DNA of 51,418 nucleotides from Sediminicola sp047612485 (GCA_047612485.1 JBLGAT010000009.1:1-51418), one strand, 5' to 3'; positions 1 to 9,038 are shown, numbered from the stretch's first letter. Numbers and translations are program-made. Notes: a model not told the origin generated them from the letters alone.

Positions 1-50
1 CACGGCCCTAAGACCGATTTCCCCTCAACCGCTTGCGCTGTTTCGGGCTG

Positions 51-80
51 CAAACCTACAACCTTTCCACAATTCAACAA
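51..80 (-). promoter_or_regulatory. Bacteroidetes-type promoter reading out of the left edge
   Basis: On the minus strand TAGGTTTG (58 to 51) matches the Bacteroidetes -7 box TAnnTTTG, and TTG (80 to 78) lies 19 bases upstream, the usual spacing. The predicted transcript starts near position 44 and runs off the window. Its first 44 bases are GC-rich and show no start codon with a recognisable protein, so they may be a leader or the start of an RNA gene. The product is outside the window. Confidence 0.6.
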
Positions 81-216
81 CACTTTTTTTAACCTTTTTA
101 TTAAGGAATTTTAAAGTTGTTTTTAAGTCGCTTATAATTAGATTATTGCAGGAACATCTATTTTTAAAAAGGGTATTAAATGTAATGGATTAAATTGAAT
201 TACACAACTATTTTTT

Positions 217-891
217 TCAATTTCCTGACTTCTTCCATTTGTTTGATAGGGATGCATAATCGTAATCCAATACCGACTCCTGCCTCTCCAACTTACTTTC
301 CGCAAAAGCCCTTTGTAAAATATCTTCAATAAGATAATCTTCCATTTCACTTTCTGGGTGGAATTCCTCCTTTATACTTATATTAAAAAACTTGGCAGTT
401 GTATTGTACCAGAAGGCACGCCAACCACTCCGCAATTCCTTTACAAGGTCAAATGATGTTATTCCCGTTTGTCTATGAATCAACTTTACCAATATCTGCC
501 CTTCGGTACGGGTCAACTTCTTTAATTCCTCGGAAAACTCATCCTCTATATATTTTTGGACCTTCTTGGTATATTTTCTTCTTTTAGATTTTGATTTGAT
601 AATTTCCAAGCTATCCGTTAAGCTCACCAAACGTTCCGATGCCAACTTTGCATAAGGGTATACCTTCAACGTTTTTCTCTTTAATATATAGTACCGAAGC
701 TTATCCTTATAGGATGGGAATTTCAACTGACCAAAAACGAACACCTCAGTGAGCGGAATAGAGCTCACAAAAACAGAATCCCCGTACATCTTTACATATT
801 GTGTGGTAAGGGAATCTACCGCCTCTTCACCTTGCCCAAAAGCAAGGAGCCCCATCAACCCAAAAACAAAAACCAACAATTCCTTTTTCAT
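217..891 (-). CDS. DUF4294 domain-containing secreted protein
   Basis: A 224-residue protein of unknown function. It begins with a signal peptide (MKKELLVFVFGLMGLLAFGQ) predicted to be removed after about residue 19, so the product should be periplasmic. The mature part is helical and charged, with a basic stretch around residues 98-112 (KSKSKRRKYTKK) and conserved-looking aromatic and arginine residues (LVKLIHRQTG, ELRSGWRAFWYNTTAKFF). This matches my memory of the DUF4294 family, found almost only in Bacteroidota and often beside an M42 peptidase gene, as here (divergent, about 100 bases apart). No catalytic motif is apparent. The ATG at 891 is chosen because it leads directly into the signal peptide. 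Confidence 0.8.
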   Translation of the reverse strand: MKKELLVFVFGLMGLLAFGQGEEAVDSLTTQYVKMYGDSVFVSSIPLTEVFVFGQLKFPSYKDKLRYYILKRKTLKVYPYAKLASERLVSLTDSLEIIKSKSKRRKYTKKVQKYIEDEFSEELKKLTRTEGQILVKLIHRQTGITSFDLVKELRSGWRAFWYNTTAKFFNISIKEEFHPESEMEDYLIEDILQRAFAESKLERQESVLDYDYASLSNKWKKSGN

Positions 892-969
892 ATTTCAATC
901 AAACTCAAAAATCGTGCTAAAATTAATCATTATCCCTCAATGTTATTATTAAATAAAAGTGAATATCGT

Positions 970-977
970 TAAGTTTG
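970..977 (+). promoter_or_regulatory. -7 promoter box of the M42 peptidase gene
   Basis: TAAGTTTG fits TAnnTTTG and lies 16 bases before the ATG at 994. The predicted transcription start near 984 leaves a leader of about 10 bases. No clear TTG element is seen at the expected upstream distance. Confidence 0.55.
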
Positions 978-993
978 TACAAAACAAAATTAC

Positions 994-2082
994 ATGAGTT
1001 CAAAAAAGATACTTACAAAAAAGTCAATTGATTTTTTTGAGAAATATTTAAACAACCCCTCACCTACTGGATACGAATGGGAAGGACAAAAAATATGGAT
1101 GGATTACCTTAAGCCTTACGTGGATACCTTTATTACGGATACCTATGGAACGGCAGTTGGAATAATCAATCCAGATGCCAAATATAAGGTGGTCATAGAA
1201 GGACATTCCGACGAAATTTCTTGGTATGTCAATTACATTACCGACGAGGGTCTTATCTACGTGATACGAAATGGTGGGAGCGATCACCAAATAGCCCCTT
1301 CCAAGTGGGTGAACATTCACACTAAAAAAGGGATCGTTAAGGGCGTTTTTGGCTGGCCAGCGATACATACAAGGGAAAGCACAAAAGAAGAAGCCCCGAA
1401 ATTGGATAACATCTTTGTGGATGTAGGCGCCAAAGATAAAGCGGAGGTGGAAAAAATGGGGGTTCATGTCGGTTGTGTGATCACTTACCCAGATACTTTC
1501 CAAATCCTAAATGGTGATAAGTTTGTTTGTCGCGCCATTGATAACCGTGCCGGAGGCTTTATGATTGCCGAAGTGGCACGACTTCTTCACGAGAACAAGG
1601 TCAAATTACCCTTTGGATTGTACATTACCAACTCGGTCCAGGAAGAGATCGGTTTGCGCGGGGCGGAAATGATCACCCATACCATTAAGCCAAATATTGC
1701 CATTGTTACCGATGTCTGTCATGACACCACAACACCAATGATAGAAAAGAAAAAACAAGGACATACGGCAATAGGTGCCGGACCTGTTATTTCTTATGCG
1801 CCTGCGGTACAGAACAAGTTGCGCGAACGTATCTTGGAAACTGCCGAAGCCCAAAAAATACCATTCCAGCGTATGGCTTCCTCAAGGTATACAGGAACGG
1901 ATACGGATGCTTTTGCCTACAGCAATGGTGGTGTGGCCTCTGCACTAATATCACTGCCTCTGCGATATATGCACACCACGGTAGAAACCGTTCATAGGGA
2001 TGATGTGGAAAATGTGATCAGATTGATTTACGAAACACTTCTTACCATTAAAGAAGGAGAATCGTTCAGTTATTTTGAATAA
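994..2082 (+). CDS. M42 family metallopeptidase (aminopeptidase)
   Basis: A 362-residue cytoplasmic di-zinc aminopeptidase of the M42 family (FrvX/TET-type, related to glutamyl aminopeptidase and deblocking aminopeptidase), which trims N-terminal residues from peptides. The metal-site pattern is present: H71 and D73 in EGHSDE, bridging D183 in AIDNRAGG, E217/E218 in VQEEIG, D240 in VTDVCHD, and H327 in YMHTTVE. There is no signal peptide. Length is normal for the family. The ATG at 994 follows a -7 box at 970-977, and a hairpin terminator follows the stop. Family assignment is secure; substrate preference cannot be read from the sequence. Confidence 0.93.
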   Translation: MSSKKILTKKSIDFFEKYLNNPSPTGYEWEGQKIWMDYLKPYVDTFITDTYGTAVGIINPDAKYKVVIEGHSDEISWYVNYITDEGLIYVIRNGGSDHQIAPSKWVNIHTKKGIVKGVFGWPAIHTRESTKEEAPKLDNIFVDVGAKDKAEVEKMGVHVGCVITYPDTFQILNGDKFVCRAIDNRAGGFMIAEVARLLHENKVKLPFGLYITNSVQEEIGLRGAEMITHTIKPNIAIVTDVCHDTTTPMIEKKKQGHTAIGAGPVISYAPAVQNKLRERILETAEAQKIPFQRMASSRYTGTDTDAFAYSNGGVASALISLPLRYMHTTVETVHRDDVENVIRLIYETLLTIKEGESFSYFE

Positions 2083-2089
2083 ACATTTT

Positions 2090-2116
2090 AAACCCTCCCT
2101 TCCAGGAGGGTTTTTT
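2090..2116 (+). terminator. Rho-independent terminator after the M42 peptidase
   Basis: A nine-base stem (AAACCCTCC / GGAGGGTTT) with a six-base loop followed by a T run. It lies between the peptidase stop (2082) and the Nudix start (2130), so the Nudix gene is probably transcribed separately or by read-through. Confidence 0.85.
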
Positions 2117-2129
2117 AATACTTGATCCC

Positions 2130-2678
2130 ATGGATGAACTTATAGACATACTGGATGCGCAAGGAAATTATACAGGCAAGAGCCTCATGAAATCCGAAGC
2201 ACATAGAAAAGGGTTGTTCCATCCGACGGTTCATATTTGGTTTTACAATAAAAAAGGGGAAATTCTCTTACAACAAAGAGCTGCATCCAAAGAAACCTAT
2301 CCCCTACTATGGGATATCTCTGTTGCCGGTCATATTGGAGCGGGCGAAGACATCTTACCATCTGCCATACGTGAAATTTCTGAGGAGATTGGATTGGATG
2401 TATTAGAAAAGGACTTGATCAAAGTAGGCGTTTTTAAATCCGTAAAAAAACATAGGGTTGGTTTGACCGATTCTGAATTTCACCATACCTATATATGTGA
2501 ATTAAAAGTTTCATTGGACACTCTTAAAAAACAGGAAAGCGAGGTAAAGGCATTGGCCCTACTCCCGCTTTCAAAGTATATAAAAGAACTACAACAAAAC
2601 AGTAGTTCAAAAAAGTATGTATCCCATGATCATTTTTATTTCAAGACCATTATTGATGCCATAGAAAATCAATTATAG
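2130..2678 (+). CDS. Nudix hydrolase, isopentenyl-diphosphate isomerase-like
   Basis: A 182-residue Nudix-fold protein. The Nudix box is complete at about residues 70-92 (G-x5-E-x7-REISEEIGL). N-terminal features resemble the Idi-like/YfcD branch of the superfamily: a D-x-x-G-x-x-TGKS start (DAQGNYTGKS), AHRKGLFHPTVHIWF, and QQRAASKETYPLLWDISVAGH. These proteins are often annotated as isopentenyl-diphosphate delta-isomerases, but YfcD-type members are hydrolases of unknown substrate, so I leave the reaction open. The stop overlaps the convergent hisS stop by six bases. Confidence 0.88.
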   Translation: MDELIDILDAQGNYTGKSLMKSEAHRKGLFHPTVHIWFYNKKGEILLQQRAASKETYPLLWDISVAGHIGAGEDILPSAIREISEEIGLDVLEKDLIKVGVFKSVKKHRVGLTDSEFHHTYICELKVSLDTLKKQESEVKALALLPLSKYIKELQQNSSSKKYVSHDHFYFKTIIDAIENQL

Positions 2679-4049
2679 TTCTTTTACAAAATCTTCAGGG
2701 GCCTCCAAGCTATAGGTATGCTGTTCCCCTTTGGCCATATCTTTGACTATAAACGAATTATTGGCCAATTCTTGCTCCCCGATCAATACCACATAGGGTA
2801 CATTTCTATTATTGGCATATTTCATTTGCTTCTGCATTTTAGCCGTAGAGGGGTAGAAGTCTGCCTTTACGCCCATTTTTCGTAGTTTGCCCACCAATTT
2901 TAAGGCGGCCAAGGCTTCCTTATCCCCAAAATTAACACATAGCACATCGAGGGACTGATCTATAGCCTTAGGGAAAAGGCCCAATTCCTCCAAAACCAAG
3001 TAAATTCGGTCCAAGCCGAAAGAGATACCAACGCCACTGACATCTTTAAGTCCAAATATTCCGGTAAGATCATCATATCTCCCACCTCCACCAATGGAAC
3101 CTAGTTTCACCTTTTCAGGAGCAGCAACTTCAAAAATAGCCCCCGTATAATAATTAAGTCCTCTTGCTAGGGTAACATCCAATCTCAAGGTTGCCGATTG
3201 CAACCCTAATTCCTCTAAGGTTTCTACAATAAAGGTTAGCTCTTCCGCTCCTTTTGATCCTTCTTCCGAATCTTTCAATAACTCTTTCAATGCCAAAAGT
3301 TGATGCTTATTGGAACCTGACATATCAAACAAAGGGGCTGCCTTTGCAATGGCTTCCTCAGATATACCTTTTTCCAACATTTCTTTCCTGACCCCTTCTT
3401 CTCCTATTTTATCCAATTTATCCAAGGCTACCGTAAAATCGATCAAGTGCTCCTTGGCACCTATAACTTCAGCAATCCCTGCCAATACTTTTCTATTGTT
3501 CAATTTAATGGTAACACCTTTCAGACCTAAATCTGTAAAAACGGCATCATATAATTGCACCAATTCTACCTCTTGGAGCAAAGAGTTTGCTCCTACAACA
3601 TCAGCATCACATTGAAAAAACTCCCTGAATCGTCCTTTTTGGGGCCTATCGGCTCTCCAAACCGGTTGTATCTGATATCTTTTAAAAGGAAAGTCCAACT
3701 CATTCTGGTGCATGACCACATATCTAGCGAAGGGAACGGTCAGATCATACCTCAAGGCTTTTTCCGAAATTTTTGAGGTCAATTGGTTGGAATCCCTATT
3801 TTCATAGGTGGCATCATCCACCTTACCTAGGTAATCCCCTGAATTTAAAATTTTAAAGATCAGCCTATCACCTTCGTCGCCGTACTTGCCCATAAGGGTT
3901 TCCGAATTCTCAAAGGAAGGAGTTTCTATGGGTTGGAAACCAAAAGCGGTAAAGTGCTTTTTTACTATATCAAATATATAATTACGTTTTACAACCTCTG
4001 AAGGGGTAAAATCCCTTGTGCCTTTTGGTAATGTTGGTTTTTGTGCCAT
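2673..4049 (-). CDS. hisS: Histidyl-tRNA synthetase
   Basis: A 458-residue class II aminoacyl-tRNA synthetase that charges tRNA-His with histidine. Visible signatures are motif 2 (RYQIQPVWRADRPQKGRFRE, followed by FFQCDADV), the histidine-binding loop LARGLNYYTG, GSIGGGGRYDDL, motif 3 (VGISFGLDRIYLVLEELG), and a C-terminal anticodon-binding domain from about residue 365 (LDVLCVNFGD to the end). Length is normal. The ATG at 4049 gives MAQKPTLPKGTRDFTP, the expected N-terminus. The DUF6495 gene lies 65 bases upstream on the same strand, so the two may be co-transcribed. Confidence 0.97.
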   Translation of the reverse strand: MAQKPTLPKGTRDFTPSEVVKRNYIFDIVKKHFTAFGFQPIETPSFENSETLMGKYGDEGDRLIFKILNSGDYLGKVDDATYENRDSNQLTSKISEKALRYDLTVPFARYVVMHQNELDFPFKRYQIQPVWRADRPQKGRFREFFQCDADVVGANSLLQEVELVQLYDAVFTDLGLKGVTIKLNNRKVLAGIAEVIGAKEHLIDFTVALDKLDKIGEEGVRKEMLEKGISEEAIAKAAPLFDMSGSNKHQLLALKELLKDSEEGSKGAEELTFIVETLEELGLQSATLRLDVTLARGLNYYTGAIFEVAAPEKVKLGSIGGGGRYDDLTGIFGLKDVSGVGISFGLDRIYLVLEELGLFPKAIDQSLDVLCVNFGDKEALAALKLVGKLRKMGVKADFYPSTAKMQKQMKYANNRNVPYVVLIGEQELANNSFIVKDMAKGEQHTYSLEAPEDFVKEL

Positions 4050-4114
4050 TATTTTATTGAAGTAACTTAACTATATATTTGAAGTCCCTAGATTCTAATG
4101 TATTCAATGGAAGA

Positions 4115-4585
4115 TTATTCAATCAATTTATCAAACCAATTGTAGAGATCCCCCTTTGTAATTACGGCTCCTTGTTTAATTAAGGAAAACTTATCCAAGT
4201 TTTTGTCGTCCGTATATGCTTTTGAAGCAGTAAGATACTCCACAAAATCCGATTGCCAATTTTTCTTGAACCATTCAAAGCCCTCTGCTGTGGACAAGTC
4301 TATATTGGGATTCATCACTTTCACGGATATCAATTTCATTTCCTTATCGGTCAATAGAAATAGGTGCATGTTTTGGGCGGATATATTTTCCAAGTACGAC
4401 ACCTTCGCCAACACCCCTTCCCAAACCAAATCACTGAACACATCAATTTCCTCCTCGGCAACTTCGGGTTTATTAATCTTTATGCCCTCCCATTCTTCCG
4501 AGGTAATCGACTGGGTTGCCAAGAAATTTATGAATTCCTGTTGCAACTCCTCCAACTGTTGTTTCGTAAGCCTTGTATATTTCAT
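4115..4585 (-). CDS. DUF6495 family protein
   Basis: A 156-residue soluble acidic protein of unknown function. It has no signal peptide or membrane segment. The N-terminus (MKYTRLTKQQLEELQQEFINFLATQSI) and a middle rich in glutamate and aspartate fit the DUF6495 family of Flavobacteriia as I remember it. It sits immediately upstream of hisS in the same direction. No active-site motif is recognisable. The ATG at 4585 is the only good start and precedes the conserved-looking N-terminus. Confidence 0.75.
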   Translation of the reverse strand: MKYTRLTKQQLEELQQEFINFLATQSITSEEWEGIKINKPEVAEEEIDVFSDLVWEGVLAKVSYLENISAQNMHLFLLTDKEMKLISVKVMNPNIDLSTAEGFEWFKKNWQSDFVEYLTASKAYTDDKNLDKFSLIKQGAVITKGDLYNWFDKLIE

Positions 4586-4666
4586 TTTTAAATTTGAATT
4601 TACATCCCTTTGTTGGGATTATACTCAAGCTTTCACCCAAGTGATATGTTTTCAGCTGCAAAAATA

Positions 4667-4695
4667 AAAAGGCTGTGCAAACTGCACAGCCTTTT
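4667..4695 (-). terminator. Terminator after the Oar-like TonB receptor
   Basis: A perfect 12-base stem (AAAAGGCTGTGC / GCACAGCCTTTT) with a five-base loop, just downstream of the receptor stop at 4718 on the minus strand. The minus-strand transcript continues into a T-rich run (complement of 4660-4670). Confidence 0.9.
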
Positions 4696-4717
4696 AAACT
4701 TTAAATAACAAAATGTT

Positions 4718-7700
4718 TTAAAAAATATACCTTAAACCAAATTGTGCCTGCCATCTAGATAACAAACTGGTATCAAACCCGTACGTATCACTTAAGGTTT
4801 CGTCAAAACTGTAGGTAGGTACATTTGTATCAGGATCAACGGAAACACCTATTGGACTTATGTTATTTGGTTGTTGAACCACTCCCCAATCGGAGTTGAT
4901 CATATTACCAACGTTTAGTACATCAATACTAAACTGAATGGTGTTAGTTTTATCTCCAGCAACCTTAAAGTTGTAATCCTGTAAGAATTTCAAATCCCAT
5001 TTGCCTCTCCAAGGTGCCAATGCAGCATAACGCTCCATGTAATCCCCTCTATTATCCCTTAAATAATCATCTTGTTGGATAAAGGCCTCAAAAGCTTGGG
5101 CATCTCCTGCACCACTAAAGTTCATTTGTCCTATCTCACTTGAAGTAGGCACATAAATAAGATCATTGATAGTTGAGCCATCTCCGTTTAAATCTCCACC
5201 ATACACATAATTATAACGAGCTCCTTGCGCGTACTCAAAGAAGGTTGATAAGGTACTGGCCCATTTCCCATTACCATAGTTCCAGTTTTTACTGGCCACC
5301 CCAATAAACCTATGGGTGTCTCCATATTTGGAAAAGGAAAGCACATCTGTGTTTACATTATTTACTATTGGATTACCTGCAAAAGCATCACTTGTAATCT
5401 CTGCTTCGATAGAGTTTACATCTTTGGCATTCAAATAGCTATAGGCAGCCATTGCGTAAAGACCATTATCAAATGTCTTCTGTGCTTTAAAAGATGTATT
5501 CCAAATTCTTCCCTTATCGGAATTTGTAAATACAAATGGCCCTGCACCAAGTCCAAAACCATTCAATTGATCATCAGCAGTATAGATTGGCCTATTATCA
5601 ACACCAGCAAGAGTACCTGTAGGATCGGTCAAGCCCCAATGTTGAACATGTGCCCCATGGATATCCTTGGTATAGGAAACATCTCCAGTTAAAATTAAAC
5701 CGCCTTCCAATCTTTTATCGACTCCTATATTGGTTCTCCATACTTGTGGAAATTTATAATCAGGATCAACAGCTTGTAAGAAAAATACATCGGGCGATCC
5801 AATTTGATTTCCTAACCAAACAAAAGGAAACCTCCCTGTAAATACACCAGATCCGCCGCGAAGTTGCATAGACCTATCTCCATTCACATCCCAGTTGAAG
5901 CCAACTCTTGGTGAAATCAACCAATCATTGCTTGGCATTTGCGTATTGTCAATAAATACAGTTTCTCCATTGTTGGGATTAACATATGGTTGATCCGCAA
6001 TCACAAAACCTCTATCAATAACTGCTTGAGCTTTACTGGCCGAATCAAAAAACAATGGCTTATCAAAACGAATACCATAAGTAAGTTTAAAATCATCGGT
6101 TGCATTCCATTCATCTTGAACATAGAATGCCAACTGCCCTACGTTGGTTTCTGCCAATGCCCAACCTTCTCCGTCCGGAACACCATTATTGGAATTAAAT
6201 GTTGCTTGTGGCGAGTCAAAATCATAACTAGTAGCATCAAAATCCGCTATATCTACACTTCCAAAAAGATCGAAACCATAAGCCGTTAAGTTAAAAGAGT
6301 TGTCAAATTCGAATTTTTCAAATGAAAATCCTACCGTATAGGTGTGATTGCCTTTAAAAATATTCATGTTATTTGTTAATTGAAATACCTTTTGATCCAA
6401 TCTATTATTAACCGAAAATGGTTCATGTCCTGCAATTATATAATTTGTACCTCCTTTGGTAATGTTTATTGATGGAGCAGGTGTGGATAATGGATTTCTA
6501 AAATCATCGAAATGTGTGTATCCAAATTGAAGTTTGTTGGTTACTTCATCTGACAAAGTAGAGTTAAGCTCCAACTGAACGGAATTCAACTTATTATTGA
6601 TTTCATACCCAGAATTCTCGAATTGTAAGGTCGTGAAATTAGGACCTCTTCTAGTTATTGCGGTTGGATGTGCAGGTTTTTCACTTGAAGCATCCAAGAA
6701 GTTATAGATAATGGCCAATCTATTATTATCATTGATGTTCCAATCTAATTTAAAAATCCCTTTGGTTGAGTTGGAACCATATGTAAACCCTTCATATCTC
6801 CCAGTGTCGTATCCGACCCCGGCCAAAGCAGACTGAACGGCAATTAAATCAGATTCCAAAACTCTTGATTCGTTCACGGCTCCAGATCCAGTATTCGGAA
6901 TCCAGCCATTAGATCCTAAATCATCTCTTTCATCCTTTTCAAAGTTGGCAAAGAAGAATAATTTATTCTTCACTATTGGACCACCAATACTAAAACCATA
7001 TTGGTTTTGGCTTAATTTTGGTTTTACTACATCTTCCCCTTTAATCTTTCCTCCGGTTAAATCTTCATTTCTATAAAATCCGTAAACGGTTCCATGAAGT
7101 TCATTGGACCCACTTTTAGTAACCGCATTTACGGATGCACCTGTAAATCCGGATTGGGTAACATCGTATGGAGCCGTTGATATCTGGATCTGATCAATAG
7201 CATCCAACGAAATTGGTTGGGCTCCTGTTTGACCACCGGGAGTTGGAGAATCCAATCCAAATGGATTATTGAAAATAGCCCCATCCAAAGAAAAGTTGTT
7301 GTATTGGTCATTACGGCCACCAAAAGAATTTCCACTTGCGGTAGGTTCCAACCTTGTAAAATCTTGGGCAGATCTAGAGATGGTAGGCAATCTTGTCAAT
7401 TCCCTTCTACCAACACTAGTCTCAGCTCCCGTACGGTCACTACCAAAAGGACCTGTTCCCCTTTCGACAACGATAATAACTTCATCCAAGGACTGACTGT
7501 CCGAAACAAGTTTAACATCGAAATTATAGGTAGCACCCAAGGTTAAAAAAACGTCCGAACTGGTTTCTGTCTTAAAACCAATATAAGATATAGTAACCTC
7601 ATAGGGTCCTCCAACTCTAAGGTTTAAAAGGTTGAATCTTCCATCTTCATTGGTTATAGCCCCATACCTTGTTCCCGTGGGCGTATGAACTGCTATGATG

Positions 7701-7828
7701 TTAGCTCCCAATAAAGGAAGGTTCTCATCGTCTATTACCGTACCTCTGATATTGGAGGTCGTTACTTGGGCCATTACCAGTCCACTAAAGAACAGGAAGG
7801 AAATCGCCAATAGAAATTTTGTTTTCAT
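4718..7828 (-). CDS. Oar-like TonB-dependent outer membrane receptor
   Basis: A 1036-residue outer membrane protein. It has a signal peptide (residues 1-20), then a carboxypeptidase-regulatory-like beta-sandwich at about 24-110 (NIRGTVIDDENLPLLGANI, YEVTISYIGFKT), a TonB plug at about 130-245 (DGAIFNNPFG, DQIQISTAPYDVTQSGFTGA, VNAVTKSGSNE), then a long beta-barrel ending in aromatic-rich WQAQFGLRYIF. This resembles the Oar family first described in Myxococcus and common in flavobacteria. No SusD partner is adjacent, so it acts alone or with partners elsewhere; the substrate is unknown. It has its own promoter (7866-7895) and terminator (4667-4695), so it is monocistronic. Confidence 0.93.
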   Translation of the reverse strand: MKTKFLLAISFLFFSGLVMAQVTTSNIRGTVIDDENLPLLGANIIAVHTPTGTRYGAITNEDGRFNLLNLRVGGPYEVTISYIGFKTETSSDVFLTLGATYNFDVKLVSDSQSLDEVIIVVERGTGPFGSDRTGAETSVGRRELTRLPTISRSAQDFTRLEPTASGNSFGGRNDQYNNFSLDGAIFNNPFGLDSPTPGGQTGAQPISLDAIDQIQISTAPYDVTQSGFTGASVNAVTKSGSNELHGTVYGFYRNEDLTGGKIKGEDVVKPKLSQNQYGFSIGGPIVKNKLFFFANFEKDERDDLGSNGWIPNTGSGAVNESRVLESDLIAVQSALAGVGYDTGRYEGFTYGSNSTKGIFKLDWNINDNNRLAIIYNFLDASSEKPAHPTAITRRGPNFTTLQFENSGYEINNKLNSVQLELNSTLSDEVTNKLQFGYTHFDDFRNPLSTPAPSINITKGGTNYIIAGHEPFSVNNRLDQKVFQLTNNMNIFKGNHTYTVGFSFEKFEFDNSFNLTAYGFDLFGSVDIADFDATSYDFDSPQATFNSNNGVPDGEGWALAETNVGQLAFYVQDEWNATDDFKLTYGIRFDKPLFFDSASKAQAVIDRGFVIADQPYVNPNNGETVFIDNTQMPSNDWLISPRVGFNWDVNGDRSMQLRGGSGVFTGRFPFVWLGNQIGSPDVFFLQAVDPDYKFPQVWRTNIGVDKRLEGGLILTGDVSYTKDIHGAHVQHWGLTDPTGTLAGVDNRPIYTADDQLNGFGLGAGPFVFTNSDKGRIWNTSFKAQKTFDNGLYAMAAYSYLNAKDVNSIEAEITSDAFAGNPIVNNVNTDVLSFSKYGDTHRFIGVASKNWNYGNGKWASTLSTFFEYAQGARYNYVYGGDLNGDGSTINDLIYVPTSSEIGQMNFSGAGDAQAFEAFIQQDDYLRDNRGDYMERYAALAPWRGKWDLKFLQDYNFKVAGDKTNTIQFSIDVLNVGNMINSDWGVVQQPNNISPIGVSVDPDTNVPTYSFDETLSDTYGFDTSLLSRWQAQFGLRYIF

Positions 7829-7865
7829 TTAAATGTGGTTGAATTAGTAATTATTTAGTCTGGGG

Positions 7866-7895
7866 CAAAAATATAACAAAAAAAGGCTACCTCAA
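7866..7895 (-). promoter_or_regulatory. Promoter of the Oar-like receptor, embedded in the rplI terminator
   Basis: On the minus strand TATTTTTG (7873 to 7866) fits the -7 box TAnnTTTG. The matching -33 TTG is at 7895 to 7893, 19 bases upstream, and lies in the loop of the rplI terminator hairpin. The predicted start near 7859 leaves about 30 bases of leader before the ATG at 7828. Confidence 0.75.
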
Positions 7896-7905
7896 GGTAG
7901 CCTTT
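7874..7905 (-). terminator. Terminator of the rpsF-rpsR-rplI operon
   Basis: A ten-base perfect stem (AAAGGCTACC / GGTAGCCTTT, 7882-7905) with a TCAA/TTGA loop, followed on the minus strand by a T run at 7884-7878. It begins 25 bases after the rplI stop and shares its sequence with the promoter of the next gene. Confidence 0.88.
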
Positions 7906-7929
7906 CATATTACTTTTTAACTAAAATTG

Positions 7930-8385
7930 TTAACTCTTTGCCTCTGCAACAACTTCGAAAGGGAAATCTATGATTACTTCCCTGTGCAAACGTATCTGTG
8001 CATTATATGGTCCGGTCCTTTTTATAGCACCTCCATTGATGCTGATAAACTTCTTGTCGATAGAGTGACCAGCCTTTTCAAAAGATTCAGCTAAATCCAT
8101 ATTGGTGATAGATCCAAATAACTTATCTGCGGCACCTGTCTTAGCTGTGATTTTTATCTCCAACTGTTTGATTGCCTCGGCCATTTTGGTAGCTCCATCA
8201 ACAACTTTTTTCTCTTTGTGAGCCTTTTGCTTCAAGTTTTCAGCCAATACTTTCTTAGCCGATGGTGTAGCCATAGCTGCCAACCCTTGAGGTATTAGGT
8301 AGTTTCTTCCGAAACCATTCTTCACATTTACTAAATCGTCTTTAAAACCTAAGTTCTGTACGTCTTCCTTTAATATAAGTTCCAT
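7930..8385 (-). CDS. rplI: 50S ribosomal protein L9
   Basis: A 151-residue large-subunit ribosomal protein that binds 23S rRNA. The N-terminal L9 signature is clear (MELILKEDVQNLGFKDDLVNVKNGFGRNYLIPQGLA), followed by the connecting helix rich in K/A/E and a C-terminal domain from about residue 80 (KITAKTGAADKLFGSITN). Length is normal. It is last in the rpsF-rpsR-rplI operon, 13 bases after rpsR, and is followed by a strong terminator. Confidence 0.98.
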   Translation of the reverse strand: MELILKEDVQNLGFKDDLVNVKNGFGRNYLIPQGLAAMATPSAKKVLAENLKQKAHKEKKVVDGATKMAEAIKQLEIKITAKTGAADKLFGSITNMDLAESFEKAGHSIDKKFISINGGAIKRTGPYNAQIRLHREVIIDFPFEVVAEAKS

Positions 8386-8398
8386 GATCAGCTTCTTT

Positions 8399-8695
8399 TT
8401 ATTTTAATAAATCACCTACATAAGGCATTAACGCTAAATGACGTGCTCTTTTCACAGCAGTAGCCACTTTCCTTTGGAACTTTAAAGAAGTTCCTGTAAG
8501 TCTTCTTGGAAGAAGTTTACCTTGCTCATTTACCAATTTGATCAAGAAATCTGGATCTTTGTAATCCACATATTTAATACCGGATTTTTTAAAACGGCAA
8601 TATTTTTTTTGCTTGTTGGTCTCAATGTTCAATGGGGTCAAATACCTGATTTCCCCATCTTTCTTACCTTTTGCTTGTTGTTCTATAGATGACAT
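8399..8695 (-). CDS. rpsR: 30S ribosomal protein S18
   Basis: A 98-residue small-subunit protein that binds 16S rRNA as a partner of S6. The core motif is present (YVDYKDPDFL, LLPRRLTGTSLKFQRKVATA, VKRARHLALMPY). The N-terminus is about 20 residues longer than in E. coli (MSSIEQQAKGKKDGEIRYLT), as usual in Bacteroidota. It lies between rpsF (four bases upstream) and rplI (13 bases downstream). Confidence 0.98.
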   Translation of the reverse strand: MSSIEQQAKGKKDGEIRYLTPLNIETNKQKKYCRFKKSGIKYVDYKDPDFLIKLVNEQGKLLPRRLTGTSLKFQRKVATAVKRARHLALMPYVGDLLK

Positions 8696-8699
8696 AACG

Positions 8700-9038
8700 T
8701 TATGCTTTAGTTTTTAACTTTGTTCTTCTTCTTTCTGCCCAAGAGATTGCATGTTTATCCAACTTAACAGTCAAAAAACGCATTATACGCTCGTCTCTTC
8801 TGAATTCCAATTCATAGCTGGCAATTGCCTCACCTGGCGCAGCGAATTCGAACAAATGGTAAAAACCACTCTTCTTGTGTTGTATTGGATAGGCTAATTT
8901 CTTAAGCCCCCAATTTTCTTTAGATACCATAGTGGCACCTTTGTTAATTAAGAAATCCTCAAATTTCTTAACTGTTTCCTCTATCTGAGTATCAGATAGA
9001 ACGGGATTTAAAATGAAAACAGTTTCGTAATGATTCAT
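8700..9038 (-). CDS. rpsF: 30S ribosomal protein S6
   Basis: A 112-residue small-subunit ribosomal protein. The start is the ATG at 9038 giving MNHYETVFILNPVLSD, the conserved S6 N-terminus. A longer reading frame extends upstream to 9137, but it would run through the promoter box at 9062-9069 and add a non-S6 sequence, so it is rejected. The body carries GLKKLAYPIQHKKSGFYHLF and RRDERIMRFLTVKLDKHA. It is first in the rpsF-rpsR-rplI operon. Confidence 0.97.
   Translation of the reverse strand: MNHYETVFILNPVLSDTQIEETVKKFEDFLINKGATMVSKENWGLKKLAYPIQHKKSGFYHLFEFAAPGEAIASYELEFRRDERIMRFLTVKLDKHAISWAERRRTKLKTKA

Noticed and set aside
5312..6289. Plus-strand open frames of 60-126 residues inside the Oar-like receptor gene
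   Set aside because: Low-complexity, cysteine- and isoleucine-rich antisense shadows with no start signal or recognisable domain.
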